Assembly: GCF_002836505.1 (NCBI RefSeq)
Contig: NZ_PJBF01000041.1
Span: 1 to 64,000, forward strand
DNA length: 64,000 nucleotides
Origin: Psychrobacter sp. Choline-02u-9
GTDB lineage: Bacteria; Pseudomonadota; Gammaproteobacteria; Pseudomonadales; Moraxellaceae
Direction: 5' to 3'
The notes under the pieces are model-generated. The model did not search any database, was not told the DNA's origin, and worked only from the letters and a program-made list of their open reading frames with translations. Position 1 is the stretch's first letter, and every line of letters starts with the position of its first letter. Below, piece after piece: positions 37,927-47,087 of the stretch. The position numbers and the translations under genes were made by a program.

Positions 37927-38786
37927 GACATCAGCGTGGTTTCACATTACTTGAGCTAATGGTTGCCATGGCAATATTTGCGATGCTAGCCGTTGCAGGC
38001 TGGCAGGTATTTGATGGGGTCAACCGTGCTCGTGAGCGCGCACAATTCCATGCTGACAATCTGGCTGTCTTGCAGTACGCTTATTTACAGTTACAGCAAG
38101 ACATGGGTCAAATTATCCCTTATCAAGCGGCTACTACTCAAAGTGTCAGTGCGACGAATAACAGTCCAAGCGATAGTACTAACGCGAACACTAGCTCCCA
38201 ATCAAGCGAGCAAATGAACGAAATAGCGCCTGAGCCCTTTATGAGCTTAGATGGCGAGCATGTCAGCTTTGTACGCTTTGCCGATCCTGATCCACGATAT
38301 CAGAATAGCAATAGCCTCCAACGTATCGAATATATTTTTGCAGATGAGCGTTTGATACGTCGCCAGTATACCAGTATGGAAGGCGGGCGTGACAGCGTCA
38401 GCTTAGACAGCGTATTGCTCGAAGGTGTCACAGCAGGACGCTGGCAAGCCTATCTACCAGAGCTAAGTACCAGATTTCCGAGCGATGACATTAACAGTGG
38501 CAGTAGTGCAAGCGTAGCAGTAGTACAATCAGCGAATACAGCGAATTCCAAGCCCACAGCTGTTCTATTGCCGAAAGGAGTCGCGGTTAGCTTTACATAC
38601 CAAGATATGCCAATCACTTGGCAATGGGCACTCGCCCCGCAACCGATATCGCATAGCAATAGTCAAAGCACAGTCAATAATACAGATGGTAGTAACAATG
38701 ATAATGCTAATAATGACAACAGCGGTAGTGATGGTAGTGACAATAATAGCAGTGCGGATGATAGCAATGTAGGAACGAATAATTGA
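37923..38786 (+). CDS. gspJ: Type II secretion minor pseudopilin GspJ
   Basis: The 287-residue protein starts with a short leader (RHQRG-FTLLELMVAMAIF, cleavage after G6) and has the GspJ domain with DGEHVSFVRFADPDP and RRQYTSMEG segments. Two low-complexity regions are odd: a Ser/Asn/Thr stretch near 78-100 and a C-terminal tail of about 45 residues made almost only of Asn, Ser, Asp and Gly. The GTG start overlaps gspI by four bases. Confidence 0.88.
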   Translation: MRHQRGFTLLELMVAMAIFAMLAVAGWQVFDGVNRARERAQFHADNLAVLQYAYLQLQQDMGQIIPYQAATTQSVSATNNSPSDSTNANTSSQSSEQMNEIAPEPFMSLDGEHVSFVRFADPDPRYQNSNSLQRIEYIFADERLIRRQYTSMEGGRDSVSLDSVLLEGVTAGRWQAYLPELSTRFPSDDINSGSSASVAVVQSANTANSKPTAVLLPKGVAVSFTYQDMPITWQWALAPQPISHSNSQSTVNNTDGSNNDNANNDNSGSDGSDNNSSADDSNVGTNN

Positions 38787-38834
38787 GAAGGTAGTAGTTA
38801 AAATGCATCAATTGCTCAACAACAAAGGCTATGT

Positions 38835-39902
38835 ATGTCGATGACTGCGAAATCTCAACGCGGTGTTGCACTGCTGACTATCTTATTATTGGTAGTAAGT
38901 ATTACTGTGGTTGCAGGGTCGATGCTTGCTAGCCAAAAAATTGCAATTAGGCGTAGTGGTCTGTTGTTCGATCAAAATCAGTTGCTGCAAGATATCGATG
39001 CAGGTCAACAGTTGGCAGTGACGATGATTCGCGCTGATAGCAACCTCAATGATACGGATAGCATACAAGATATCTGGGCGCAGCCCATACCACCTTATAC
39101 ATTGGCTAGTCACAGTGTCAGCATTGAGCTACGCGATGAGTCTGGTCGTTTTAACATTAATAACTTGTATCAAGATGGGTCAGCCAATACCACTGCTTTA
39201 GCAGTACTCCAACGACTACTCACGCAACTAAATCTAGAGCCTGATATTGCTATTGCTATACTTGATTGGCAAGATGCAGACGGCGAGGTATATCAAGATG
39301 GCGGTGATGAAAGTACGGTATATGCGCAGCAGTCAAACGCTGTAGCAACAGATGCTCTGCCAAATCAGCCTTTTGTCAGTATCGATCAGCTACTAGAAGT
39401 GACAGGGGTGAGCGCTGAAACTCTAGCAGTACTACGGCCTTATCTTACCGCGGTGCCTTATTATGTGCCTATTAATATCAATACTGCCAGTCCTGTATTG
39501 TTAGCCGCACTAATGGATGGTGCTAACAGTCAACAGATGCAATCACTGGTAGATATGCGCGCACAGCAGGCGCTGACGTCTATTGATGCAGTATGGCAAT
39601 TACCGATATTTGGCAGTGTAAATGATGAGCAGCGAAAGGCTTTAACACCCATGCTCGCCGTTGATAGCCAAGCATTTATGGCACTTATCACAGCGACTGA
39701 TAATGCAACTGTCGGTCAGGCTAGAGAGCGTTTTGCCACTGTTTTGATTAGTAAAACCGTCGTTGATAATAATCAGGCAGTTAATAGTAGTCAGACAGCT
39801 AATAATAATCAGGCGAGTAATAGTAGTGGGGTAGACGGTAAAATGCCCAAGGAAGTCAAAGTAGTAACACAGCGACTATGGGCATTTCGTCCGAGCTTTT
39901 AG
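38835..39902 (+). CDS. gspK: Type II secretion minor pseudopilin GspK
   Basis: The 355-residue protein has a GspK-type N-terminus (SQRG-VALLTILLLVVSITVVA), without the +5 Glu, which is normal for the tip subunit. The large globular domain includes DESGRFNINNLY, ILDWQDADGE and the PININTASPVLLAAL segment. Near the C-terminus (about 310-340) is a Asn/Gln/Ser-rich repeat. It closes the operon; the gap to the convergent TetR gene is only 22 bases. Confidence 0.9.
   Translation: MSMTAKSQRGVALLTILLLVVSITVVAGSMLASQKIAIRRSGLLFDQNQLLQDIDAGQQLAVTMIRADSNLNDTDSIQDIWAQPIPPYTLASHSVSIELRDESGRFNINNLYQDGSANTTALAVLQRLLTQLNLEPDIAIAILDWQDADGEVYQDGGDESTVYAQQSNAVATDALPNQPFVSIDQLLEVTGVSAETLAVLRPYLTAVPYYVPININTASPVLLAALMDGANSQQMQSLVDMRAQQALTSIDAVWQLPIFGSVNDEQRKALTPMLAVDSQAFMALITATDNATVGQARERFATVLISKTVVDNNQAVNSSQTANNNQASNSSGVDGKMPKEVKVVTQRLWAFRPSF
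39765..39833 (+). repeat. Imperfect tandem repeat inside gspK
   Basis: Two to two and a half units of about 33 bases, each holding AATAATCAGGC and TAATAGTAGT blocks, encode the Asn/Gln/Ser stretch of GspK. In-frame copy-number change would alter only the tail length. Confidence 0.5.
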
Positions 39903-39924
39903 CGGATGGTATTGAGAGCAATAT

Positions 39925-40605
39925 TTAGTCTTTTAGGCGTGTTTCTTCGCTAGACTTCCAATTATAAGCCCCGTAAAAAAGCATCTGTGCTTGACGAGTA
40001 CAGTTATGTAGCATTAGCTGCTTGTTTTCTTCGATTTCGTTTAGATCAATCTCATCATCATGATCTTCTGTATAGGTCAGCTCTAGCCAATCAATAATCC
40101 AAGAGAAGAACATATTTACGCCAGCCTCAGCTAATAGGCGACGGTCATAAGCATTGATATGGGTAAACGCTGGCTGCAACGCTAAGTCGTCGGCCAACCC
40201 TTGAGCATGTATCTTAATCAACTCATTGATGGCTTTTCGTACTGCTTCTGACCCACCATAACGCTCACTGACCAAGAACTGCCAGTAATAAGGCTGATCG
40301 CTGACCATATACAAGAATAGCTGAATACTTTTTGCGATTTGACGATCAAAGCTACGTTTGCGCCCAATCTGCAGGCTATCACTTAACGTGGCTAACGTAC
40401 CGCCCAATTCCTCAATGACCAAAGCGCGCCCGAGTGACTCCATATCATCAAAATGGCGATAAAACGCAGTCGGCACAACGCCAACCTCGCGTGTTACTTG
40501 TCTGAGACTGATAGAGCTAAAAGATTGCCCTGTCATACATAAATCGAGCACAGCATTAAAAAAGGCGTGCCGAGTTTGAAGTTTTTTTTGTTCGCGACTG
40601 CTCAT
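39925..40605 (-). CDS. TetR-family regulator, FabR/DesT-like
   Basis: The 226-residue protein has a helix-turn-helix near 20-60 (SLRQVTREVGVVPTAFYRHFDD), close to the FabR/DesT subgroup that balances unsaturated and saturated fatty acid synthesis. The LLVSERYGGSEAVRKAI-like segment in the ligand domain also resembles FabR (LRERSG). It lies alone, so the assignment rests on sequence resemblance only. Confidence 0.7.
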   Translation of the reverse strand: MSSREQKKLQTRHAFFNAVLDLCMTGQSFSSISLRQVTREVGVVPTAFYRHFDDMESLGRALVIEELGGTLATLSDSLQIGRKRSFDRQIAKSIQLFLYMVSDQPYYWQFLVSERYGGSEAVRKAINELIKIHAQGLADDLALQPAFTHINAYDRRLLAEAGVNMFFSWIIDWLELTYTEDHDDEIDLNEIEENKQLMLHNCTRQAQMLFYGAYNWKSSEETRLKD

Positions 40606-40709
40606 AATATTTCAAAATTGTCCGGTAGGTGTTTATCATACTCATTTCAACGCATAAATACGACTGAAATACGTCATTCGTGTTAATTTACTAAACCTGT
40701 ACTGGTCTT

Positions 40710-42134
40710 TTAAACCACTGTGCCCCAATGACCCTGCAATTCTTGCGCCAGTCGATAAGCTTCATGGTCATTCATACCTGTAATAAAATCCAAAATATTT
40801 AAGACATTATGATAGATATCGTCAGACAAGATGCGGCGATGTTCGTCAAGATGGGGCTGTAGTAATCTTAACAGACGTTGCTGCTCAAAAGACATCGGCG
40901 GCTGCATAGTAGCAGATTGCGACCCTGTCCAAGCGAGTGGCATAAAGGCATTCAATAGGCTATGCAAGCAATGATTGGCCATCAGCTCCATTCTTACTTT
41001 GCTCGGATGATTAAATATTTTTTCGCGTGCCAGTTGCTTAGCTTGATTAATACCATTTTGTACGCTGGTATCGCAATGGGCAAATAGGCTGCCTTGCAAC
41101 GTGCCAGCTAGCAATGCATCACTGTTGGCTACAAAGGCATCGGTGACGGTATTGACCAAACGCATCATGGCTCGTGCCCGCAGGGAGGCGAGACTTTGTC
41201 TGACAGACATATGCGCTGGCAAGTTTACGCTACTCGGACGTTCACCAATCAGCTCATAAAATATCGTAGCCACTTCGCTATAGGTTAGCATATTCAGATT
41301 GATGCCATCTTCTAAATCGATTAGCGCATAACAGATATCATCTGCCGCTTCTAGCAGATAAGCCAATGGATGGCGCGCAAAGCCATCATGTTGCTCTGAG
41401 CGTGGTAAGTGCAAGCACGCCGCTAACTCTTCTAATTGAGACGCTTCGCTATAAAAGCAGCCAAATTTTTGCACATTATAATGGTTGTCATTGACATCGT
41501 TACTGTGAGTTGCCAACCACGGATACTTCATAAAGGCGCCTAGCGTGGCACAGGTGAGCCGCATACCACCCTTGTCAGGATGATGCTCATTACGTGCCAA
41601 TAGGCGAAAGCCTTGAGCATTACCCTCGTATGCCAGTAAGTCTAGTCGCTCATTGCTGCTTAAATTTTGCAAAATTGCTTGCGGTTCAGGCTGCCTAAAC
41701 CAATCACGAATCGCATATTCTCCAGCGTGGCCAAAAGGCGGATTGCCAATGTCATGAGCGAGACAAGCTGCTTGTACGATCACACCGACGTCTGCAGGTG
41801 AAACTCCTGCTGGTAGGCCGCTACCTAGTGCGTCATGGATTTTTTCGGCAGCCATCATTCCCAAAGAGCGACCAATAGAAGAGACTTCTAGCGAGTGAGT
41901 CAGGCGTGTATGAATACCGAGCTGATTGGTCAATGGATGGACTTGGGTTTTCTGATTTAACTGGCGAAAAGAGTGAGAAAATACCAGTCTGTCATAGTCT
42001 TTGTGAAACTGAGAACGAGTACTGGTATTGGCGTTAAATTTTTTGGAAGCACCAAGACGCTGTGAATTAAGAAGATGTGACCATTGTGTGGTAGGGGACG
42101 ACAAAGAAGTTGGTTTATTTAGCATATTAAACAT
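40710..42134 (-). CDS. Deoxyguanosinetriphosphate triphosphohydrolase-like protein
   Basis: The 474-residue protein is an HD-domain enzyme with the metal-binding AACLAHDIGNPPFGHAGE motif and a second Asp in ADDICYALIDLEDG. TRLTHSLEVSSIGR lies upstream, as in dGTPases that split dGTP into deoxyguanosine and triphosphate. Related proteins act on other dNTPs. It is monocistronic. Confidence 0.9.
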   Translation of the reverse strand: MFNMLNKPTSLSSPTTQWSHLLNSQRLGASKKFNANTSTRSQFHKDYDRLVFSHSFRQLNQKTQVHPLTNQLGIHTRLTHSLEVSSIGRSLGMMAAEKIHDALGSGLPAGVSPADVGVIVQAACLAHDIGNPPFGHAGEYAIRDWFRQPEPQAILQNLSSNERLDLLAYEGNAQGFRLLARNEHHPDKGGMRLTCATLGAFMKYPWLATHSNDVNDNHYNVQKFGCFYSEASQLEELAACLHLPRSEQHDGFARHPLAYLLEAADDICYALIDLEDGINLNMLTYSEVATIFYELIGERPSSVNLPAHMSVRQSLASLRARAMMRLVNTVTDAFVANSDALLAGTLQGSLFAHCDTSVQNGINQAKQLAREKIFNHPSKVRMELMANHCLHSLLNAFMPLAWTGSQSATMQPPMSFEQQRLLRLLQPHLDEHRRILSDDIYHNVLNILDFITGMNDHEAYRLAQELQGHWGTVV

Positions 42135-42186
42135 CCGGAACCAAGGGAGCCTCTAGCATAGCAAAATAGCGCCCTTGGTTCAGCTA

Positions 42187-42294
42187 TATAGTCAGAGAAC
42201 TACTAAACGACTACGGCGTTCCCCTCCTTAAAGGTGCTATTTGTACAATCTGTAGTCGGCGGCCTTGTACTCATTTTAGACTTCTTTGACTAGA
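42187..42294 (-). repeat. Copy B of a ~107-bp element with terminal inverted repeats
   Basis: Read on the minus strand this 108-base stretch lines up with the element at 48350-48456. Shared blocks at matching positions are AGTACAAGGC, CCGA, ACAGAT, AAG-GAGG, AACGC-GTA and the TGACTATA end. Its own ends are inverted repeats (TATAGTCAGAGAA against TCTAGTCAAAGAA). It lies between the dGTPase-like gene and the lipoprotein gene and contains no open frame of note. Confidence 0.65.
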
Positions 42295-42398
42295 GTTAAT
42301 GCCCTATAAATTGTATACGGTGCCAGTTTTACTTAGCCTACTACTGGTAGTAACTTCACTCGCCTTGCTTGTATCCAAATTATATTGAAACGACTATA

Positions 42399-42911
42399 TT
42401 AAGACTTTTGACAGTTAAAAAGTACGTCTTCTTTGTCGATAGCTACATCGCTGTCCAGTGTCTTCTTGAGCAATGTTGCTTTGTCACCATTTACTTGCCA
42501 TATGATGCCATGAGTTTCATCTAGGCCAATATCGCTTGTATAGATGTTAGCATCAGCAGTAGCAGTCAAATCGTATTTGATACCGTCGATAAGTAGATGC
42601 GCTGTCTGCGGTGTATTGTCGCTATGATAAGAGACGCCAATAATAGCAGTAGGCTCACAAGAAAAAGGTGTACTATTGCTAGCATGGTCGTGACCCTCAT
42701 GTCCTTCATGCTCGTCATGGCCATGTTCTTCGTGTTCCTCATCATGACCATGTTCTTCGTGGGCATGTTCGGTATGCTCAGCATGTTCTTCAGTTGCTTC
42801 TTCAGAATCAACAGCAGAGGTGTTTTGCTGACAGCCTACTAATGATCCTGTCATAATAGTGCCTACAAGTGCGATACCGGCAAATCTAGAAAAAGAAAAA
42901 TAGTTAGTCAC
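42399..42911 (-). CDS. Histidine-rich lipoprotein with MliC-like (lysozyme inhibitor) domain
   Basis: The lipoprotein signal ends in GSLVGC, with Cys27 if translation starts at the GTG at 42911. That start was chosen because GAGGG precedes it; a TTG at 42926 is an alternative. After the signal comes a metal-binding-type stretch (about 43-78) with 13 His in 36 residues, mixed with Glu, Asp and Gly. The last 85 residues resemble the MliC/PliC fold of C-type lysozyme inhibitors: FSCEP near its start, IDGIKYDLTATADANIYTSD, IIWQVNGDKATLL and a closing LFNCQ that would form the disulfide. A Zur-type operator sits just upstream. Confidence 0.72.
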   Translation of the reverse strand: MTNYFSFSRFAGIALVGTIMTGSLVGCQQNTSAVDSEEATEEHAEHTEHAHEEHGHDEEHEEHGHDEHEGHEGHDHASNSTPFSCEPTAIIGVSYHSDNTPQTAHLLIDGIKYDLTATADANIYTSDIGLDETHGIIWQVNGDKATLLKKTLDSDVAIDKEDVLFNCQKS

Positions 42912-42940
42912 AGTATGAACCCTCAAATAAGCAAAATAAA

Positions 42941-42963
42941 GATATGTTATAATATAACATTTA
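42941..42963. promoter_or_regulatory. Zur-type operator (zinc uptake regulator box)
   Basis: The core ATGTTATAATATAACAT is a perfect 17-base palindrome (8-1-8), and flanking bases extend it to GATATGTTATA-A-TATAACATTTA. This is nearly identical to the enterobacterial Zur consensus (GAAATGTTATAWTATAACATTTC). It lies about 30 bases upstream of the start of the histidine-rich lipoprotein and contains TATATT-like -10 sequence on the minus strand, so binding would block transcription when zinc is plentiful. Confidence 0.82.
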
Positions 42964-43039
42964 ATATATAAAATAAAGCCGACGATGGAGAATATCCAGC
43001 ATCGGCTAATTAACTTTAAACAAGCTATACTATTTAAAG

Positions 43040-44131
43040 TTACACGTTAAATCTAAAGTGCATCACATCGCCATCTTGTACGATGTAAGTTTTACCTTCT
43101 AAACGCGATTTACCAGCAGCAGCAGCGCCTTTTTCACCGTTGTATTCGATAAAGTCATCATACGCAATGACTTCAGCACGAATAAAACCACGCTCAAAAT
43201 CAGTATGAATTACGCCAGCTGCTTGCGGCGCTGTCGCACCAATAGCGACAGTCCATGCGCGAACTTCTTTCACGCCAGCGGTAAAGTAAGTCTGCATATC
43301 TAGTAAGTCATAGCCACCGCGGATTACTTGATCAAGACCGGCTTCTTCCATGTCCATTTCAGCTAGGAAGTCTTTTTTATCATCTTCATCGAGCTGTGCG
43401 ATTTCAGATTCGATTTGGTTGCATAGGGCGATGACGATAGAGTCTTCACCAGTGGCATAGTCACGAACAGCGTCAAGGTATGGGTTATTTTCAAAACCAT
43501 CTTCAGCGACGTTAGCGATATACATGGTTGGCTTTAGCGTGATTAAACCATAGCTTCTGATCAGTTTTTTCTCATCAGCGTCTAGGTTAGCAGCACGAGC
43601 CGCTTTACCTTCTGCTAATAATGGTTCAACTTTTTTGAACACATCAAGCAATGCTTGCGCATCCTTATCACCACCTTTAGCCTTTTTAGTTTGGTTGTGG
43701 ATTGCGCGCTCAACAGCTTCTAAATCTGCAAGTGCCAGTTCAGTGTTGATGGTTTCGATATCATCAATCGGGCTAACGCGGCCATCAACGTGTACCACAT
43801 TGTCATCATCAAAACAGCGTACCACATGAGCAATCGCATCGGTCTCACGGATGTTGGCTAGGAACTGGTTACCCATGCCTTCACCTTTTGACGCGCCTGC
43901 GACCAAACCTGCGATATCAACAAACTCCATGGTCGTTGGTAATACGCGTTCAGGATTGACGATATCAGCCAGTTGTTTTAGGCGTGGGTCTGGTACTGGT
44001 ACGATACCCGTGTTGGGATCTTTGGTACAAAATGGAAAGTTTTCAGCGGCGATACCCGCTTTGGTCAACGCATTAAACAAGGTGGATTTACCCACGTTTG
44101 GTAGGCCGACGATGCCGCAATTAAAACCCAT
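43040..44131 (-). CDS. ychF: Ribosome-binding ATPase YchF
   Basis: The 363-residue protein is the conserved OBG-family ATPase with P-loop [14 protein letters not shown], switch sequence [16 protein letters not shown], the NQIE-type variant in place of NKXD that favours ATP, a coiled-coil insertion, and a C-terminal TGS domain ending VMHFRFNV. It binds ribosomes and the proteasome-like machinery in other organisms. The gene stands alone here; pth, a common neighbour, is not present. Confidence 0.96.
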   Translation of the reverse strand: MGFNCGIVGLPNVGKSTLFNALTKAGIAAENFPFCTKDPNTGIVPVPDPRLKQLADIVNPERVLPTTMEFVDIAGLVAGASKGEGMGNQFLANIRETDAIAHVVRCFDDDNVVHVDGRVSPIDDIETINTELALADLEAVERAIHNQTKKAKGGDKDAQALLDVFKKVEPLLAEGKAARAANLDADEKKLIRSYGLITLKPTMYIANVAEDGFENNPYLDAVRDYATGEDSIVIALCNQIESEIAQLDEDDKKDFLAEMDMEEAGLDQVIRGGYDLLDMQTYFTAGVKEVRAWTVAIGATAPQAAGVIHTDFERGFIRAEVIAYDDFIEYNGEKGAAAAGKSRLEGKTYIVQDGDVMHFRFNV

Positions 44132-44539
44132 AACATTCTCTCAATGTATTAATAAAATCAGTTGGTATAAAGTTTGGTTAAATGATAAATCAAAATTGGG
44201 CACATTGTAGCAAATTTACCTGAATAGGGGTGAGGTTGTTACGGTATATGCTCAGGTTTTAATCGATGACGATACGCAGCTTTATGATAAAAGCAGGTCA
44301 TATTAGGAGCTTAAAAATGAATAAAGCGAATCAATACGAGTGACATATAGTTTATGTGGGTTGGTAAACCCTATTTTTTAATATGCTAAACTGTCACGCA
44401 TAGATAAGGGCTTAAAGTTCACATAAATTCAGCATATATATTCTGCCAATTTTAGCAAATCATAATTATTGTAAAGCTATAGATAGTCAGACATACGCTG
44501 ATAATATCGCCAAAATAAAATGTAAGGCAATTTTAGACA
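44132..44539. other. Divergent intergenic region ychF / helicase gene
   Basis: About 410 bases without a gene. It should contain both promoters. I recognise no RNA, repeat or operator. Confidence 0.35.
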
Positions 44540-46744
44540 ATGACAACCTCGATTTTTGATACACGCCACTATAAATACCCGCAAAACTTCCTTGAGATGA
44601 AGCCTAAACTGTCTCGACTTGAGCAGGCTATTAAAAAACTAGAGGCAAATTTAATTGATACGGCTGAGCCGACAAACCTTAAGTTATTAAAGCAGAGACT
44701 AGATAGCGGGTTGGGGTTAAAGGTCGATTATGCCAGTGAGCTAAATCCCGATCAGCTAATGGCAGCGACTACGATCGATGGCAAAGTATTGGTCATTGCT
44801 GGTGCAGGTTCGGGCAAGACCAAAACTTTGACCTATCGCACCAGTTATCTATTAGAAAACGGAGTGTCGCCTAAAGAGATTTTGCTACTGACCTTTACGC
44901 GTAAAGCGGCAAATGAAATAAAAGATCGAGCTAAATCCTTGCTAGCTAGCAGTCTTTCAAATCAAGAACTATCAGATGAAGAGTTGGCTGAGGATAAGCT
45001 GCCAACTGATAAAGCATTAAATAGCATCACTAGTGGTACTTTCCACTCGTTTTGTAATATGTTGCTACGTCAATATTCAGGGCTACTCGGTATCAATCCG
45101 CGATTTACGATTTTGGATACTGGTGATAGTGAAGATGCTATCGACTTAGTGCATAAAGAAAAAAAGTATCCTAATCAGACCAAATCACAAGCCTTTCCAC
45201 GTAAAAAAACGCTGCAAAATATCATCTCGACGTCTAGAAACAGACGTATACATATTCGCGACTTAATCGAAAGTAACTACCCAGATATTGCCGTACATAT
45301 TCCTATTATCGAGCAGCTGGCAGTTGATTTCCATGAGTATAAGCGCGCCAATCACTTATATGATTTTGATGACATCATCAGCCAAGTCGTACGCCACTTA
45401 AAAACCAATGATACTTTTCGACAGCTGCTGCAAAGCCAATATCGTTACATTATGGTTGATGAATACCAAGACACCAATATTCCGCAAAAGCAGCTAATCG
45501 ACTTAATATGTGAGCCTGACTCGGTATCGCTGATGGTAGTTGGTGACGACAATCAAAGTATTTACGCGTTTCGCGGTGCCAATTATGAAAACATTTTGCT
45601 ATTCGGTGAGACCTATCCTCAAGCCAGACTTATTAAGCTTGAGCAAAATTATCGCAGCTCGCCGTCCGTTTTAAACTATATCAATGCGTTGTCCGCGCAA
45701 ATCACGCTAGGCTATCAAAAGCAGCTGTATTCTGATGCGCCAATAGAAGGACACAAGCCAGTATTTCGACGACTCAGTGATGAGCCAAAAGAAGCGGGCT
45801 ATATCACTGATAAGATTGTCGCGCTAAAGCCAGAGTATGACTACAACGACTTTGCAGTATTATGCCGTACGTCATTTCAGTCCAATTACGTACAGCTAGA
45901 GTTTATGGCGCGCAACATTCCCTTTATCGTTGTGGGCGGTATCAAGTTCATTGAAAGACGTCATATCAAAGATGTATTGGCCTTTGTCAAAATACTCTAT
46001 AACCCAAATGACACGATTGCTTGGCATCGTATTTTAACCTTGTTTAAAGGGGTGGGTGCAGTGACGGCGACGCGCTTAACCCAAGCCATTACTGCTGACA
46101 ATAATGCGTTTGAATCTTTACTGGCAGCGCCATTTTCGAAAAAAAGTGATCAGCTAGAACCTCTATATCATGCGCTTACCAAGGCACAGCAAGCTGAATC
46201 GGTTGATACAGCTATTGAACATATTCTTGAGTTTTATATTCCAGTATTAAAGCTGATTGAAGAAAATTGGCGTGAGCGTACCGAAGATTTTCGGGTATTA
46301 AAGAATTTAGCGACAGAGCACACAAGCCTTGATAGCTTTTTAGAAAGTCTCGCTTTAGACCCACCTAATGACTCGGTGGCTGTCATGGGCAATTCGGATA
46401 ATGGACAAGACAGTAGCAATGACAAAGTTACTATCTCGACCATTCATAGTGCTAAGGGGCTTGAGTGGCCAGTCGTGTTTGTTAACTCATTGGTAGATGG
46501 CATCACGCCGCATCATCGTTCTTTGGATGACTTTGAAGCATTAGAAGAAGAGCGTAAGCTGTTTTATGTGGCCTGTAGTCGTGCAAAGACACAGTTGTAT
46601 CTGACAGCACCGAACTACTTTTCTAGTTATTCTGGATATTTTGACAAGCCGTCACGTTTTATCGCTGAGCTATCTGCGGACGAGGTAACGGTTGAGACGA
46701 CAAAGAGAACCATGATAGAAGACGATGATCCCATTTGGTGGTAA
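44540..46744 (+). CDS. UvrD/Rep-family ATP-dependent DNA helicase
   Basis: The 734-residue protein is a superfamily 1A helicase with motif I AGAGSGKTKTLTYR (about 86-99), Ia LTFTRKAA, motif II MVDEYQDTN (about 305), motif III VVGDDNQSIYAFRGAN, IV EQNYRS, V ISTIHSAKGLEWPVVF and VI FYVACSRAKTQLYL. The N-terminus has an extra charged helical segment of about 65 residues before the helicase core (LNPDQLMAAT). It is similar to Rep and UvrD but neither name is certain. Confidence 0.9.
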   Translation: MTTSIFDTRHYKYPQNFLEMKPKLSRLEQAIKKLEANLIDTAEPTNLKLLKQRLDSGLGLKVDYASELNPDQLMAATTIDGKVLVIAGAGSGKTKTLTYRTSYLLENGVSPKEILLLTFTRKAANEIKDRAKSLLASSLSNQELSDEELAEDKLPTDKALNSITSGTFHSFCNMLLRQYSGLLGINPRFTILDTGDSEDAIDLVHKEKKYPNQTKSQAFPRKKTLQNIISTSRNRRIHIRDLIESNYPDIAVHIPIIEQLAVDFHEYKRANHLYDFDDIISQVVRHLKTNDTFRQLLQSQYRYIMVDEYQDTNIPQKQLIDLICEPDSVSLMVVGDDNQSIYAFRGANYENILLFGETYPQARLIKLEQNYRSSPSVLNYINALSAQITLGYQKQLYSDAPIEGHKPVFRRLSDEPKEAGYITDKIVALKPEYDYNDFAVLCRTSFQSNYVQLEFMARNIPFIVVGGIKFIERRHIKDVLAFVKILYNPNDTIAWHRILTLFKGVGAVTATRLTQAITADNNAFESLLAAPFSKKSDQLEPLYHALTKAQQAESVDTAIEHILEFYIPVLKLIEENWRERTEDFRVLKNLATEHTSLDSFLESLALDPPNDSVAVMGNSDNGQDSSNDKVTISTIHSAKGLEWPVVFVNSLVDGITPHHRSLDDFEALEEERKLFYVACSRAKTQLYLTAPNYFSSYSGYFDKPSRFIAELSADEVTVETTKRTMIEDDDPIWW

Positions 46745-46750
46745 TACGCT

Positions 46751-46782
46751 ATGTTTAGTTGATTATCCAATCAATTAAACAT
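46751..46782 (+). terminator. Strong palindrome after helicase gene
   Basis: ATGTTTA-G-TTGATT pairs with AATCAA-T-TAAACAT around a four-base loop (ATCC), a 14-bp stem with one G-T pair. It starts six bases after the stop codon. No T run follows on the plus strand, so it may stabilise the mRNA end rather than terminate. Confidence 0.45.
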
Positions 46783-47087
46783 AAGCTAATAAAACCGTTT
46801 AGTAATATAGATAAGTGAGCTTTCGAATACTTGAACGTTTTATAACTAAAAACATTGGATAATTTGACGCTATTTTCATCAAATTTGTTGCTAGATTATT
46901 GCTCGAAGCCAATATTATTCCTATCAAAAATACCTTCTCAAAAACCCCATAACCAAAAGTATATGACGCGAAAATATTTCTCAGATAAGGGTTTCAAATT
47001 TATCCTAATGCGTTACTATTACCACCTAATTTGGTTAGACCCTTATATTTGATACTCTGTATTAACACCCTAAGAAAAGGATAGGTT
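46783..47087. other. Intergenic region upstream of DadA-like gene
   Basis: About 300 AT-rich bases. I see no supported gene; a GGATAGG ribosome site precedes the next ATG. Confidence 0.35.

Noticed and set aside
42660..42790. Repeated CAT/GTG pattern, considered as a CRISPR-like or tandem repeat
   Set aside because: It is codon-level repetition for His/Glu/Gly in a real protein, with no regular repeat-spacer spacing.
42597..42842. Met/Phe-rich frame opposite the histidine-rich lipoprotein
   Set aside because: Antisense of the CAT/GAA-rich histidine stretch; no ribosome site or promoter.
46855..47052. 65-codon frame upstream of the DadA-like gene
   Set aside because: Starts with TTG, no ribosome site, and the protein has no recognisable features.
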